Shown here piece after piece: positions 38,005 through 47,600 of a stretch of 64,000 bases of DNA. This stretch comes from Devosia lacusdianchii (GTDB lineage Bacteria > Pseudomonadota > Alphaproteobacteria > Rhizobiales > Devosiaceae). Within the stretch, counting starts at the first letter, position 1; every line of letters starts with the position of its first letter. The notes below the pieces were generated by a model that did no database searches, had not been told where the DNA came from, and saw nothing but the letters and a program-made list of their open reading frames with translations. The position numbers and the translations under genes were made by a program. Location: positions 1,426,001 to 1,490,000 of the forward strand of contig NZ_CP092483.1 in NCBI RefSeq assembly GCF_022429625.1, given 5' to 3'.

Positions 38005-39411
38005 ATGAATCTCGTTTTCATCAGGCGCGTACTTCTGTCCGGCGTGGCGCTCGTCGCCTTGTCCCATGCTGCGGCCGCCATGCCACTGCGCGACGCTGTG
38101 CAGATCGCCATGGAATCAAATCCAGAGATCGGGCAAGCGGTCCAGAATCACGATGCGACTGGGTTCGAGCTCCGTCAGGCGATCGGGCTTTTCTCGCCAC
38201 GCGTCGATCTCGAAGCGTCCGCTGGCGTGCAGCTTCTCGACAACCCGTCGCGTCGCGCCCTCAATATTAGCGGCGACGCGCTCTTTCCGGCCCAGGTGGG
38301 CCTTGTCGCGACGTTCGACCTGCTCGATGGCGGTTTCCGCGATGCCGAGGTTGCCCGGCAATCGGCTCGTGTTGACAGCGCCTCCTACCGCGTTCTTGAG
38401 CGCAGCGAATACATCGCCCTCCAGATCGTCCGGGTTTACTACCAGGTCCTTCTCCAGCAGCAGATCGTTGGTCTGACCCGCGAAAATGTAGGCTTCCACG
38501 AAGCGATGGTCACCGACGTGGCCTCGGCGATCGAGAGCGGCCAGCTCACCGAAGCCGATCGCTTCCAGTCGATCGAACGCCTGGCTGCCTCCCGCGCGCG
38601 CCTTACTGAGGCCGGTGTCGAGCTGGCCGCGGCCCAGATCGAGTTCAAGACACTTGTCGGCATGATGCCCGGCCCTGTGAGCGCGCCTCCGCGCGCCGCG
38701 GGTGCGATCGCTGACTCGCTGGAAATCGCCATCGCCAAGGCGATCATCAACAACCCGCGCATGCTGACGGCGGGCGCGGATATCGATGCCGCGTCGGCGC
38801 TGGTCGATCAGGCTGAGTCCGCTTTCAGCCCCAAGCTGTCGCTTGAGGGGCGGGTTGCCACCGGATACGACATTTCCGGCAGCGACAACATGACTAACGA
38901 TGCCAGCCTGCGCCTCTCCATGCGCTGGAACATCTTTGACGGCGGCATCAAGGAAGCGCAGGTTCAGGAAGAAATCCGCCGCGAAAGCGAAGCAAAGCTG
39001 GTCTTCGACCAGACGGTGCGTGAAGTAGAGCAGGCGGTTCGCGAATCCTGGCTGCGCCTCAAGAGCCAGGCGGAACTGGCGAATGTCTACCAGCAGCAGT
39101 TGACCTCGTCTTCGGAGCTGATCGGCTCCTATCGCGAGCAATTCAATATTGGTGAACGTTCCTTGCTCGACGTTCTCGATGCACAGAACACACGCTTCAA
39201 TGTTCAGGTGCTGCAGCAGACGGCGCAGTACAGCGTCATGTTCGCCGAGTACCGCGTTCTCGCCGCAAGTGGCGACCTGCTGTCCTTCATCGGCGTAGCC
39301 GCAGACCCGACGGCCGTGGCGGATACGCGGGCCGCGACAGACACCCCGTCGTGGGAAAATGCCGAGCCGCGGGCACGTCAGCCGCTAACCATTCCGACCT
39401 ACGGCAATTGA
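38005..39411 (+). CDS. TolC-family outer-membrane channel (LapE-like)
   Basis: 468 residues. A signal peptide ends near residue 23 (AAAAM). Outer-membrane-efflux repeats of the TolC type are present: PLRDAVQIAMESNPEIGQA, SAFSPKLSLEGRVATGYD, WNIFDGG, and the closing SYREQFNIGERSLLDVLDAQN. In type I secretion this protein forms the outer-membrane pore that joins the ABC-HlyD pair. The next genes are exactly those, making it the LapE equivalent. In the Lap system the adhesin's N-terminus is thought to plug this pore. Confidence 0.9.
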   Translation: MNLVFIRRVLLSGVALVALSHAAAAMPLRDAVQIAMESNPEIGQAVQNHDATGFELRQAIGLFSPRVDLEASAGVQLLDNPSRRALNISGDALFPAQVGLVATFDLLDGGFRDAEVARQSARVDSASYRVLERSEYIALQIVRVYYQVLLQQQIVGLTRENVGFHEAMVTDVASAIESGQLTEADRFQSIERLAASRARLTEAGVELAAAQIEFKTLVGMMPGPVSAPPRAAGAIADSLEIAIAKAIINNPRMLTAGADIDAASALVDQAESAFSPKLSLEGRVATGYDISGSDNMTNDASLRLSMRWNIFDGGIKEAQVQEEIRRESEAKLVFDQTVREVEQAVRESWLRLKSQAELANVYQQQLTSSSELIGSYREQFNIGERSLLDVLDAQNTRFNVQVLQQTAQYSVMFAEYRVLAASGDLLSFIGVAADPTAVADTRAATDTPSWENAEPRARQPLTIPTYGN

Positions 39412-39426
39412 CCGGCCGCCTAGTTT

Positions 39427-39455
39427 GACTGCCGATATGGTATTAGCCGGCAGTC
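39427..39455 (+). other. Intercistronic hairpin between tolC and ABC genes
   Basis: GACTGCCG (39427-39434) and CGGCAGTC (39448-39455) form a perfect 8-bp stem with a 13-base loop, ending 32 bases before the ABC gene start. No T-tract. Probably an mRNA-stability or weak attenuation element. Confidence 0.45.
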
Positions 39456-39487
39456 GGAGGCGTAATCAGTTGTTACGAGAGCGATAG

Positions 39488-41638
39488 ATGGACGCGGCAG
39501 TTACGCCCGATGTCGTCGCTCACGATGAGCGACCGATCGATGTCATCCTCGAATGTGTGCGCTATCTCGCACGGGCCTGGCGGAAGTCGGACTCTGCGGC
39601 GCTGCTGACGGCTGGCCTGCCGCTTAAGGATGGGCTGCTTGGACCCGAGCAGGTTGAGGCGGCCTTCGGGCGGATTGGCGTCAGTGTCCGCCGCGCACAC
39701 GTTGCCCCTGCGCGCCTGCGCGAGTTCGATTTTCCTGCCCTGATCTTCCCCGAAACGCGCTCGCCTGTCGTGCTGCTCGAACGTGCCGGCAGGCGCTCGT
39801 TCAGGGCCTACGATCCCGAGCAGCACGCCGAAGTCATCCTCGACGGACGTGACATCAAGGGCAAGAGCTCCCAACATCTCTTGCTGGTGTCGCCAAACTA
39901 TGAGGCCGTCCAGGAAGCATCGGGCAAGCGCCTGGCGCAGCAGGGCCACTGGTTCTGGTCGGCCGTAGCCGGCCATACCCGCAGCATCTGGTATGTGTTG
40001 CTTGCGGCCGCCTTCATCAATCTGTTCGCGCTCGCCTTCCCTTTGTTCACGATGAACGTCTATGACCGGGTACTGCCGAACGCATCGCAGACAACGCTTT
40101 GGGTGCTGGCGGTTGGGGTTACGGCGGTGGTCATCTTCGATACCCTGCTGAAATTGGCTCGCTCCGCCGTCATCGAATATGTCGGCCGCAGCATTGATTT
40201 CCGGCTGTCCTCCGCCTTGTTCGACAGAGTGCTAAATACCCCCATGGCCAAGCGCCCGGAATCCACCGGCGCGTTCGTCAGTCGCATCGGGCAATACGAG
40301 GTGCTGCGCGAATTCGTGGCCGCCAGCTCGCTGGTCATGTTCGTCGATGTCCTGTTCCTGGGCGTCTTCGCCTATATTATCGCCGTGTTGATCGGCTGGC
40401 TGGTCGTATTCCCGCTCATCGCCGGCGTCATCGCCATTATCGTGACCTTGATCGTGGGCAGCATGTCGGGCCGCGCCGTGAAGGCCGCTCTGAGTGAATC
40501 TTCCGCGCGAAATTCCGTTCTTGTCGAAGCCCTGACAGCGGTCCAGACCGTGAAGGCCTCGCGGGCAGAGGGCCAATTGCTGCGCCGTTGGGACGCGGCT
40601 GTACTGGCATCGTCCCGTACGCAGGATCAGATCCGCAAATTGCAGGCCGTCGCTAGCAACACGACGGCCGCTTTATCCCAGCTTTCCCTCGTCGGGATTA
40701 TCGTGGGCGGATCATACCAATTCGCGTCCGGCGATGTGACCACCGGTGCCATTATTGCGGCGATGATGCTGTCCAACCGGTTGATCGCGCCCATCGGCAT
40801 GATCGCGTCGACCCTGTTGCGGGCCCGAACCGCGGTTGAGGCGTATCAGACGATCGATGCAATCATGAAGCTGCCCGATGAGCGCCCAAACCAGCAAAGC
40901 CCAATCCAGCGGGTGGTTCGGGCCGGCCGCCTCTCATTCAGCAAGGTCCGATTCGCCTATCCGGGCTCCAAGGTCTTCGTCCTCGATGGCATCAGCTTTT
41001 CAATCCAGCCGGGCGAGAAGGTCGGCATCATTGGGCGCATTGGGTCGGGCAAAACCACGATCGGCCGTCTGCTGGTCAATTTCCATACGGCCAGCGAGGG
41101 CGAGATCCTGGTCGATGGCATCGACATCGCCCAATATCACCCGGAGGACTTGCGTCGTGCAGTGGGCTTCGTGGTCCAGGACCCCGAAATATTCAACGGC
41201 ACCGTTCGCGACAACATTCTGATGAGCGACCCGACCGCAAGCGAGGAGCGCCTGCTCAGCGCCGCGCGCAAGGCCGGCGTCGAGGACTTCGTCTCCAGGC
41301 ATCCGCAGGGCTACGATATGCCGGTGGGCGAGCGCGGTATGCTACTGTCTGGCGGGCAACGCCAGGCTCTCGCGCTTGCCCGGGCAATGCTCGTCGAGCC
41401 AAAGGTGTTGTTCCTCGATGAACCGTCCAGTTCGATGGACCTGGCTACCGAAAGGCAGCTCATCAAGCATCTCGAAGCCAGCGTCGCGCCCGACCAGACC
41501 GTTCTGATCGCGACCCATCGCTACAGCTTGCTCTCCCTGGTTACGCGCCTCCTGGTCGTCGACAACGGTCGGCTGATTGCCGACGGTCCCAAGGATGCTG
41601 TATTGGCGCAACTGCGCGCTCGCGGGGAGGGCGGATGA
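39488..41638 (+). CDS. Type I secretion ABC transporter (LapB-like)
   Basis: 716 residues in three parts. Residues about 20-140 form a C39-peptidase-like domain without the catalytic Cys, as in RTX and Lap exporters that do not cleave their substrate. Residues about 165-430 are the six-helix ABC membrane domain. Residues about 480-716 are the ATPase: Walker A GRIGSGKTTI, signature LSGGQRQALALARA, Walker B VLFLDEPSSSMD, switch ATHR. It powers export of the adhesin and perhaps of the second RTX protein. The stop overlaps the next start (ATGA). Confidence 0.93.
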   Translation: MDAAVTPDVVAHDERPIDVILECVRYLARAWRKSDSAALLTAGLPLKDGLLGPEQVEAAFGRIGVSVRRAHVAPARLREFDFPALIFPETRSPVVLLERAGRRSFRAYDPEQHAEVILDGRDIKGKSSQHLLLVSPNYEAVQEASGKRLAQQGHWFWSAVAGHTRSIWYVLLAAAFINLFALAFPLFTMNVYDRVLPNASQTTLWVLAVGVTAVVIFDTLLKLARSAVIEYVGRSIDFRLSSALFDRVLNTPMAKRPESTGAFVSRIGQYEVLREFVAASSLVMFVDVLFLGVFAYIIAVLIGWLVVFPLIAGVIAIIVTLIVGSMSGRAVKAALSESSARNSVLVEALTAVQTVKASRAEGQLLRRWDAAVLASSRTQDQIRKLQAVASNTTAALSQLSLVGIIVGGSYQFASGDVTTGAIIAAMMLSNRLIAPIGMIASTLLRARTAVEAYQTIDAIMKLPDERPNQQSPIQRVVRAGRLSFSKVRFAYPGSKVFVLDGISFSIQPGEKVGIIGRIGSGKTTIGRLLVNFHTASEGEILVDGIDIAQYHPEDLRRAVGFVVQDPEIFNGTVRDNILMSDPTASEERLLSAARKAGVEDFVSRHPQGYDMPVGERGMLLSGGQRQALALARAMLVEPKVLFLDEPSSSMDLATERQLIKHLEASVAPDQTVLIATHRYSLLSLVTRLLVVDNGRLIADGPKDAVLAQLRARGEGG

Positions 41639-42966
41639 ACTTCTTTCGGCCGTCCCGCCGCAAGGATGCGCAACGGCTGGCATTGCCAGCCGATGAACCG
41701 CCACGGTCCTGGGCCTATGTCATCGCGATTATCGGCGCGACTGCTGCAGCTTTCCTGCTGTGGGCCAGTTGGGCCGAGGTCGATGAAATCAGCCGTGCCG
41801 AGGGGCGGGTGATCCCGTCGGGCAAGACACAGATCATCGAGAGCGCCGAGCAGGGTGTCGTCACCGAACTGTTGGTGCGATCGGGCGAACAGGTGTCTGC
41901 CGGCCAGCTGCTAGCGCGTCTCGACGATACGACGACCGCCTCCAGCGCGGGCGAGGTGGAGGCGCGTGTACTTGCGCTGCTCGCTCAGGTCGAGCGGCTG
42001 CGCGTCGAAAGCACGGGCGGTGCGGCCTTGGACTATACGTGCCCTGGCACCGTCCAGGATCAGGCTCCTGCCGTCTGTCTAGCCGAGACCGATCTGCTGA
42101 ATTCCCGCCTCTCAAGCCTGGCCAGCACCAAGCTTGTTCTCGCGCAGCGCGTCGAGCAGCGGCAGCGCGAACTCAATGAGGTCGTTGCCAACAAGGCTCG
42201 CGTGGAGGGCAATCTCAGCATTTCGCAGGAGCGGCTGGCACTCATCACACCTATGGCCGAGCGCGGTCTGGCGGCGCGCACCGACCTTCTGGCTTTGCAG
42301 GCCGAAGTTGGCGACCTCTCGGGACAGATCGCGGCAGCAGAAGAGGGCATGGCTCGGCTGGAATCGGCGCTGCGAGAGGCCGAACTGCAGATGGAGCAAG
42401 CGGATTTGCAGTTCCGCCAGGAGGCGCTATCTGATCTGACCTTGCGCAGCGCCGAGTTGGCCAGCGCGCAGCAGCAATTGCGCGGCGCTGAGGATCGCGT
42501 GGCGCGGACCGACATCCGCTCGCCCGTGGATGGCGTCGTCAACAGCATCGACGTGACGACCATTGGTGCCGTGGTGACCGCCGGCGCCAAGTTGCTGGAC
42601 ATCGTACCCAAATCTGACTTCCTGCTGGTCGAGGCCAAGCTGCGGCCCGCCGACGTCGCCTTCGTCATCCCCGGTCAGAAGGCACGGATCAGTTTTTCCG
42701 CCTACGACTTTTCCATCTACGGCGGTCTCGAGGGCACCGTGGAGAACGTATCCGCCGACAGCATTGTCGACCAGAATACCCGCGAGACCTACTACCTCGT
42801 CACCATCCGCGCCGAGCGCGCTGCGCTCGACTACCGGGGGCAGGAACTGGCCATCCTGCCCGGCATGGTGACGACAGTGGACATTCTCACCGGGCGCCGT
42901 TCTGTCCTCCAATACCTCCTCAAGCCGATCAATAAGGTCCGGCAGGAGGCCTTCATTGAACGATAA
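41635..42966 (+). CDS. HlyD-family membrane-fusion protein (LapC-like)
   Basis: 443 residues. One membrane helix at about 25-43 (AYVIAIIGATAAAFLLWASW), lipoyl-like half-domains at about 60-85 and 290-320 (TDIRSPVDGVVNSIDV), a long coiled coil (about 100-285) reaching the TolC tunnel, and the RTX-type C-terminus (YRGQELAILPGMVTTVDILTGRRSVLQYLLKPI). It bridges the ABC transporter and the outer-membrane channel. Translation is coupled to both neighbours. Confidence 0.94.
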   Translation: MNFFRPSRRKDAQRLALPADEPPRSWAYVIAIIGATAAAFLLWASWAEVDEISRAEGRVIPSGKTQIIESAEQGVVTELLVRSGEQVSAGQLLARLDDTTTASSAGEVEARVLALLAQVERLRVESTGGAALDYTCPGTVQDQAPAVCLAETDLLNSRLSSLASTKLVLAQRVEQRQRELNEVVANKARVEGNLSISQERLALITPMAERGLAARTDLLALQAEVGDLSGQIAAAEEGMARLESALREAELQMEQADLQFRQEALSDLTLRSAELASAQQQLRGAEDRVARTDIRSPVDGVVNSIDVTTIGAVVTAGAKLLDIVPKSDFLLVEAKLRPADVAFVIPGQKARISFSAYDFSIYGGLEGTVENVSADSIVDQNTRETYYLVTIRAERAALDYRGQELAILPGMVTTVDILTGRRSVLQYLLKPINKVRQEAFIER

Positions 42967-43555
42967 TCCCGAAGCCGCCGGCTCGCCGATGGACTGGGCT
43001 ACGCCGATTTTCCGCACCGTAAGCACGGCATCGGGACGTCATGCCTTGCGGCTCGAGGCGGCGTTTTGGGATGCGCTCCAGGTTCTGGCACAGCAATCGG
43101 GTCGGCGGCCGACCGACCTGGTCCGCGAGATACTCGAAGTTGCCCGACCCGACAATATCAACGTCTCTCGCGCGGTCCGAAGCGCCGTTACCAAGCGCCT
43201 TCTGGATGAGCAGAGCCGCATGGCGCCATTGGCAGCGCCTTTGGCGGTCGTCCAGCTGATGCAGCTGGCGCCATCCCCGTCATTCGCGCTCGACCGCCAG
43301 AAGCGGCTTGTGCGCGTCAATGACGAGTTCTTGCGCTATCTTAAGACGATCGTGGCCCGAGCGCAGTCGCCAGATGGAGCCCAACTGACGCTGGATCGCC
43401 CGATCGAGCAGCTATTTGCCGAAATCCGGCCAGGAACGACCCTCGAATGCGCCATGTCCATTCGGGTCGACACCCATGAGCGGCGTACGCAGGTTCGCGT
43501 CGTCATTCCGCCGCCTGCACCCGCCAATGTTCTTGTTGGCTTCGTGCTGACCTGA
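42956..43555 (+). CDS. Ribbon-helix-helix protein with PAS-like C-terminus
   Basis: 199 residues. Residues about 17-60 (RTVSTASGRHALRLEAAFWDALQVLA) match the RHH_4 type of ribbon-helix-helix domain. Residues about 100-195 start FALDRQKRLVRVNDEFLRYL, which looks like a PAS fold, though this is weak. The start is TTG at 42956, inside the lapC end, 7 bases after AGGAGG; an ATG at 42989 is the alternative. It is the last gene of the export operon. A DNA-binding or sensing role in controlling the adhesin is inferred only. Confidence 0.6.
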   Translation: MNDNPEAAGSPMDWATPIFRTVSTASGRHALRLEAAFWDALQVLAQQSGRRPTDLVREILEVARPDNINVSRAVRSAVTKRLLDEQSRMAPLAAPLAVVQLMQLAPSPSFALDRQKRLVRVNDEFLRYLKTIVARAQSPDGAQLTLDRPIEQLFAEIRPGTTLECAMSIRVDTHERRTQVRVVIPPPAPANVLVGFVLT

Positions 43556-43561
43556 CCGATC

Positions 43562-44365
43562 CTAGAAGCCTTCGCCGGGGGCGACGGTGCTCAGGTTTAC
43601 GGCCACATTGTTGGTTGGGTTGGTGAAGCCGTGGATATAGCTCTTACCGTCGGCAAACGACATGATCGGCATGTAGTTGCGAAGGCTGGCATCTGTCCGC
43701 AGCGAGTTGGAGAGATTGTCGAGCACATAGGGCGTACCGTCATAATGCGCTACCAGCACCGCGTGGAAGACCTGACGCCGTGTATCGGCTAGAACAACAA
43801 CCTGCAGGTTTTCACTAGGGAAGCCGAGCGAGCGCAGCAACCAATACTTGGCAATCGCGTAGTCTTCGCAGTCGCCGCGACCCTTTGCTGACAATTCGGA
43901 CATGGTCACCCAGCGGTCTGCCTGTCCCCAGGCATCGGCATCGGATTGGTAGGGCAGGGCGTTGTTGATCGCCCTGTTTACGAACCGCAGCAGCGGCTGC
44001 CCCGATAGATCCGTTGCATTGCGCTTGGCGGCCTGAGCTTTGCGCGCAAAGGGTGTGTTGCACTGGCTGAAACCGGAGCTGACGCAGGACGCCCCGAAAA
44101 ACGCCCGATAGTCCCTGCTTGTCGCATCTATCCATTTGCCGGCGGCCGGCAACCGCGCAGCAGAAATCGCCACGGATTGAAAGACTCCGAGGGAAACAAC
44201 GTTCGGTTTCTCTTGAACGATACTTGGGCTGCTGGTGATCGCCGGCGAATTGCTTTTGAAGTCCTGATCGATAGCGCTAGTTGTGCCGATCTGCGCTAGC
44301 GACAGAATTGAAATCGCAGCCGTCATCAATACTGATCGATATTTGTTGATACCGCGCTTGCGCAT
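43562..44365 (-). CDS. LapG-type periplasmic cysteine protease
   Basis: 267 residues with an N-terminal signal segment (residues about 12-31). The bacterial transglutaminase-like cysteine protease triad is visible: Cys166 in GRGDCEDYAIAK, His201 in FHAVLVAHYDG and Asp216 in YVLDNLSN. Asp165 and Glu167 beside the Cys match the calcium-binding residues of LapG. In Pseudomonas, LapG cuts the adhesin N-terminus and frees the cell unless the c-di-GMP receptor LapD holds it. The gene is convergent with the export operon (ends six bases from it) and divergent from the adhesin. An AGGTG site precedes the ATG. Confidence 0.92.
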   Translation of the reverse strand: MRKRGINKYRSVLMTAAISILSLAQIGTTSAIDQDFKSNSPAITSSPSIVQEKPNVVSLGVFQSVAISAARLPAAGKWIDATSRDYRAFFGASCVSSGFSQCNTPFARKAQAAKRNATDLSGQPLLRFVNRAINNALPYQSDADAWGQADRWVTMSELSAKGRGDCEDYAIAKYWLLRSLGFPSENLQVVVLADTRRQVFHAVLVAHYDGTPYVLDNLSNSLRTDASLRNYMPIMSFADGKSYIHGFTNPTNNVAVNLSTVAPGEGF

Positions 44366-44679
44366 TTGCCCACCTCGTTGGTGAGGTGGACTTTCTCATC
44401 GCCGTATTGAGTTTCGCCAAATTTACTTGGTTTGTTTCGGTGAAATAGTTTCGATAAAACTTTATCGATCTTTGGACGGCGCGCGGCGGTACACCGATCC
44501 ATCCGGCTACTCCGTCGGACCACACGCATATCCTGATATGCCTATGGATTAAGGTTAAGCAGATATTTCCGCGTCGAGCATACCAGGATATGTGAAGTAC
44601 GGTGTGCCCCAATTGTGATTAGCATTTCGGTAAGACTATAACTCAACCAATATTTAACCATTCGGTCGATGGGTGTGTC
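44366..44679. promoter_or_regulatory. Divergent lapG/adhesin regulatory region
   Basis: 314 bases, richer in A+T than its surroundings, with no gene. Two dyads stand out: TCGATAAA-AC-TTTATCGA (44451-44468, perfect 8+2+8), and CATATCCTG (44527-44535) with its exact inverse complement CAGGATATG (44584-44592). The first of these also folds locally as CATATC-CT-GATATG. No clear -35/-10 pair is seen, and no strong ribosome site precedes the adhesin ATG, so expression may need an activator. Confidence 0.55.
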
Positions 44680-47600
44680 ATGGTTGAGCGTATTGACGGC
44701 GTTGTGAATGCCGACCAATTCGAGGGTGCGACGAACGAGGGCAACGTGCTTGTGGCCCAGGCGACCCCTCCAGCAGTCGAACCGCAACCAGTACCCGCGT
44801 TAGGTGAAACCGGGCAGCGTCTTGTCCTTGCGGTCGAGGAGGGCAGCGTCGTTCGTCTGCCGGCCGAGGCCAGCATTGACCAGCCGCGAGTCAATGGCAC
44901 CGATCTCGAATTCGTTCAGGCGGATGGATCGGTCATCGTGGTGCCCAATGGCGCCATCGAAGGCCTGACCATCATGATCGGCGCGGTGGAAATCCCGCCC
45001 CAGACCGTGGCCGCCCTGTTTGCTGCCAACGACATCCAGGCCGCAGCCGGTCCCGCCGGTGGTGACGCCGCCCGCGGGTCGGGCGGTAATTTCGAAGTTC
45101 CCGTGGGCGGTATTGGCGACGCATTCGCGATAGGCGACCTGCTGCCGCCAACGGCGCTGTCCTTTGGTGGTGGCGTCGATCGGCCGTTCTACGAAGGTCT
45201 TCCCGACACGTCGCCGACCGTGGGCGGGAATGGCGCGAGCCTCCTCGACGACGACGACCTCCCCGGGGGCAATCCCGGTGGGCTCGGCGACGATGCTTCG
45301 GGCCCGCTGACCGGTACGCTCGTTCATGACTACGGCAATAACGGCGTTGGCAGCCTGTTGCTGACCGGCGCGACGTTCCCCGCTGGTCTCGGCTTCTCCT
45401 CCGCGGTCTCGCCTGACGGTCTGGTGCTGACCATCAGCCAGAATGGCATCGAAGTCATGCGCGTCACGCTGACCGACACCACGACGGGCGCCTATACGAT
45501 CGAACAACTGGCCGCCATCCATCACCCAGGGGCGGGCGAAGACAACGTCGTGCTGGAAATCGCTTATCGCGTCTCCGACAGCGATGGCGACTTTGTCGAC
45601 GGCACCATGTCGGTCAATGTCGACGACGATACCCCGACTGTCACCGTAGGCCTCGTCCCGACGTCGGGTGAAGGCGGCGAGGGAAGTGAGGGCGGCGAGC
45701 AGGGCGCTGGTGGCGTTCATCTGGTGCTCGATGAATCCTTCGGCCCAAAGGGTGGCGATTTCAACGCCGCTTTTGACGACGTGAATGGCAGTTTCTCCGC
45801 CGCTAACTTGACCAGCAACGTCCTGGAGGCCGGCGCGAAGGCTTTCGGGCAGGTTTCCACCTCCGCCGGAGAAGGCGGTAGCGCCCTCGGTGCCCTGTTC
45901 TCCAGCACAGTCAGCCTTGGCGCTGACGGCGGCGTCGTAGCGCATCAGTTCGCGCTCGCCCTCAGCGGCTCGAGTGAGGAAGCTGCCGGTGTGCGGACCA
46001 ACCTCGTGGTCACCGATGTGCCGGGCACCGAGCTTGCAGGCCTGCCGAGCGAAGCCCGCACCATCTACTTGTTCACCGAGGCCGACGGCTCCATCACCGG
46101 CCGCATTGGCGGCGCTAACGGCTTCATCGCCCTCCGCATTTCTCTGAACGGTTCTGCCGATCCGGCCGCCGTCAGCCTTGTCGTGCAGCAGCTGCTGCCG
46201 CTGGAGCATGGCAATCCGCTGAACGCCGATGAACCTCTGTCTCTTTCCCTGATCGGCGGCGAGAGCTCCGGTCCGGTTCTGTCGCTGACCTACACGGTCA
46301 CCGCGACAGACGGTGACGGCGACGTTGCCAGCCAGACCGCCTCCATCCCGCTGACCGGTTCAGGCGGCCGGGGCGGCGCGATCACGTTTGAGGACGACGG
46401 CCCGACGCTCACCGTCGAGGCTACCTCATCTGAGGGTTCCAGGAGCCTCCAGTCCGAAGTCGACGAAACCGTCGGCGCCGATCGTGCCAACGGCGCCGGC
46501 GAAGTCGCGGACGGCAATGCCGATGACGACGTAGTCGAACCTACCAACCAGTATCTCGGCCGCGCCACCACCACGGTCGGCGGCACTGGCTTGACCTCCC
46601 TGTTTGCTGTTGGCGGGTCGTTCGGTTCCGACGGCGGCACCGATACCGGCGTCCTGAGCTTTGTTGGCATTTCCAGCCAGGGTACCGCGACCAATCTGTC
46701 AGCCACCGAGGGTGGCGCCATCACTCTGTTCCAGGTTGACGCCACCACGATCGAAGGCCGCACCGCTAGCGGCGCCGTCGTCTTCGACATCAAGATTGTC
46801 GATGGCCAACTCCAGACTACACTCTACCAGGCGATCGCGCATACCAACGACGACAACCTGTTCGACTCGTCCGCCATGCTCAGCCTGCAGGGCGAATCCG
46901 GCCCCATTCAGCTGCAATACACCGTGACCCGCACAGACGGCGACGGCGACACTGTCACCGAGTCCGCCAGGATCGACCTCATCACCAGCGAAGGTTCGTA
47001 CTTCTCTTTCGACGACGACGGTCCGACGCTGACGGTTGAAACGTCCATACCCGAGGGTTTCAAGGGCCTTCAGTCCGAACTGGACGAAACCATCGGTATG
47101 GATCGCGCCAATGGTTCGGGCGAGGTCGCTGATGGCAACGCCGATGACGACGTCACCGCGCCGCTCAACGAATATCTCGGTCGCACCACCACCACCGTTG
47201 GTGGCGGCGGCCTGACCTCGCTATTCGCAGTCGGCGGCTCGTTTGGCTCCGACGGCGGCAGCGACACCGGCGTCCTGAGCTTTGTTGGGATTTCCAGCCA
47301 GGGTACCGCCACCAATCTGTCGGCCACCGATGGCGGTGCCATCACCCTGTTCCAGCTCAACGCCACCACGATCGAAGGCCGCACCGCTGATGGCACGGTC
47401 GTCTTCGACATCGAGATTGTCGATGGTCAGCTGCAGACCACGCTCTACCAGGCGATCAAGCATACGGACGGCAATCAGTTCGATTCGTCGGCCGTGCTCA
47501 GCCTGCAGGGCGAATCCGGACCCATTCAGCTGCAATACACCGTCACTCGCACGGACAATGACGGCGACACCATCGTCAAGTCGGCCACGATCGACCTCAT

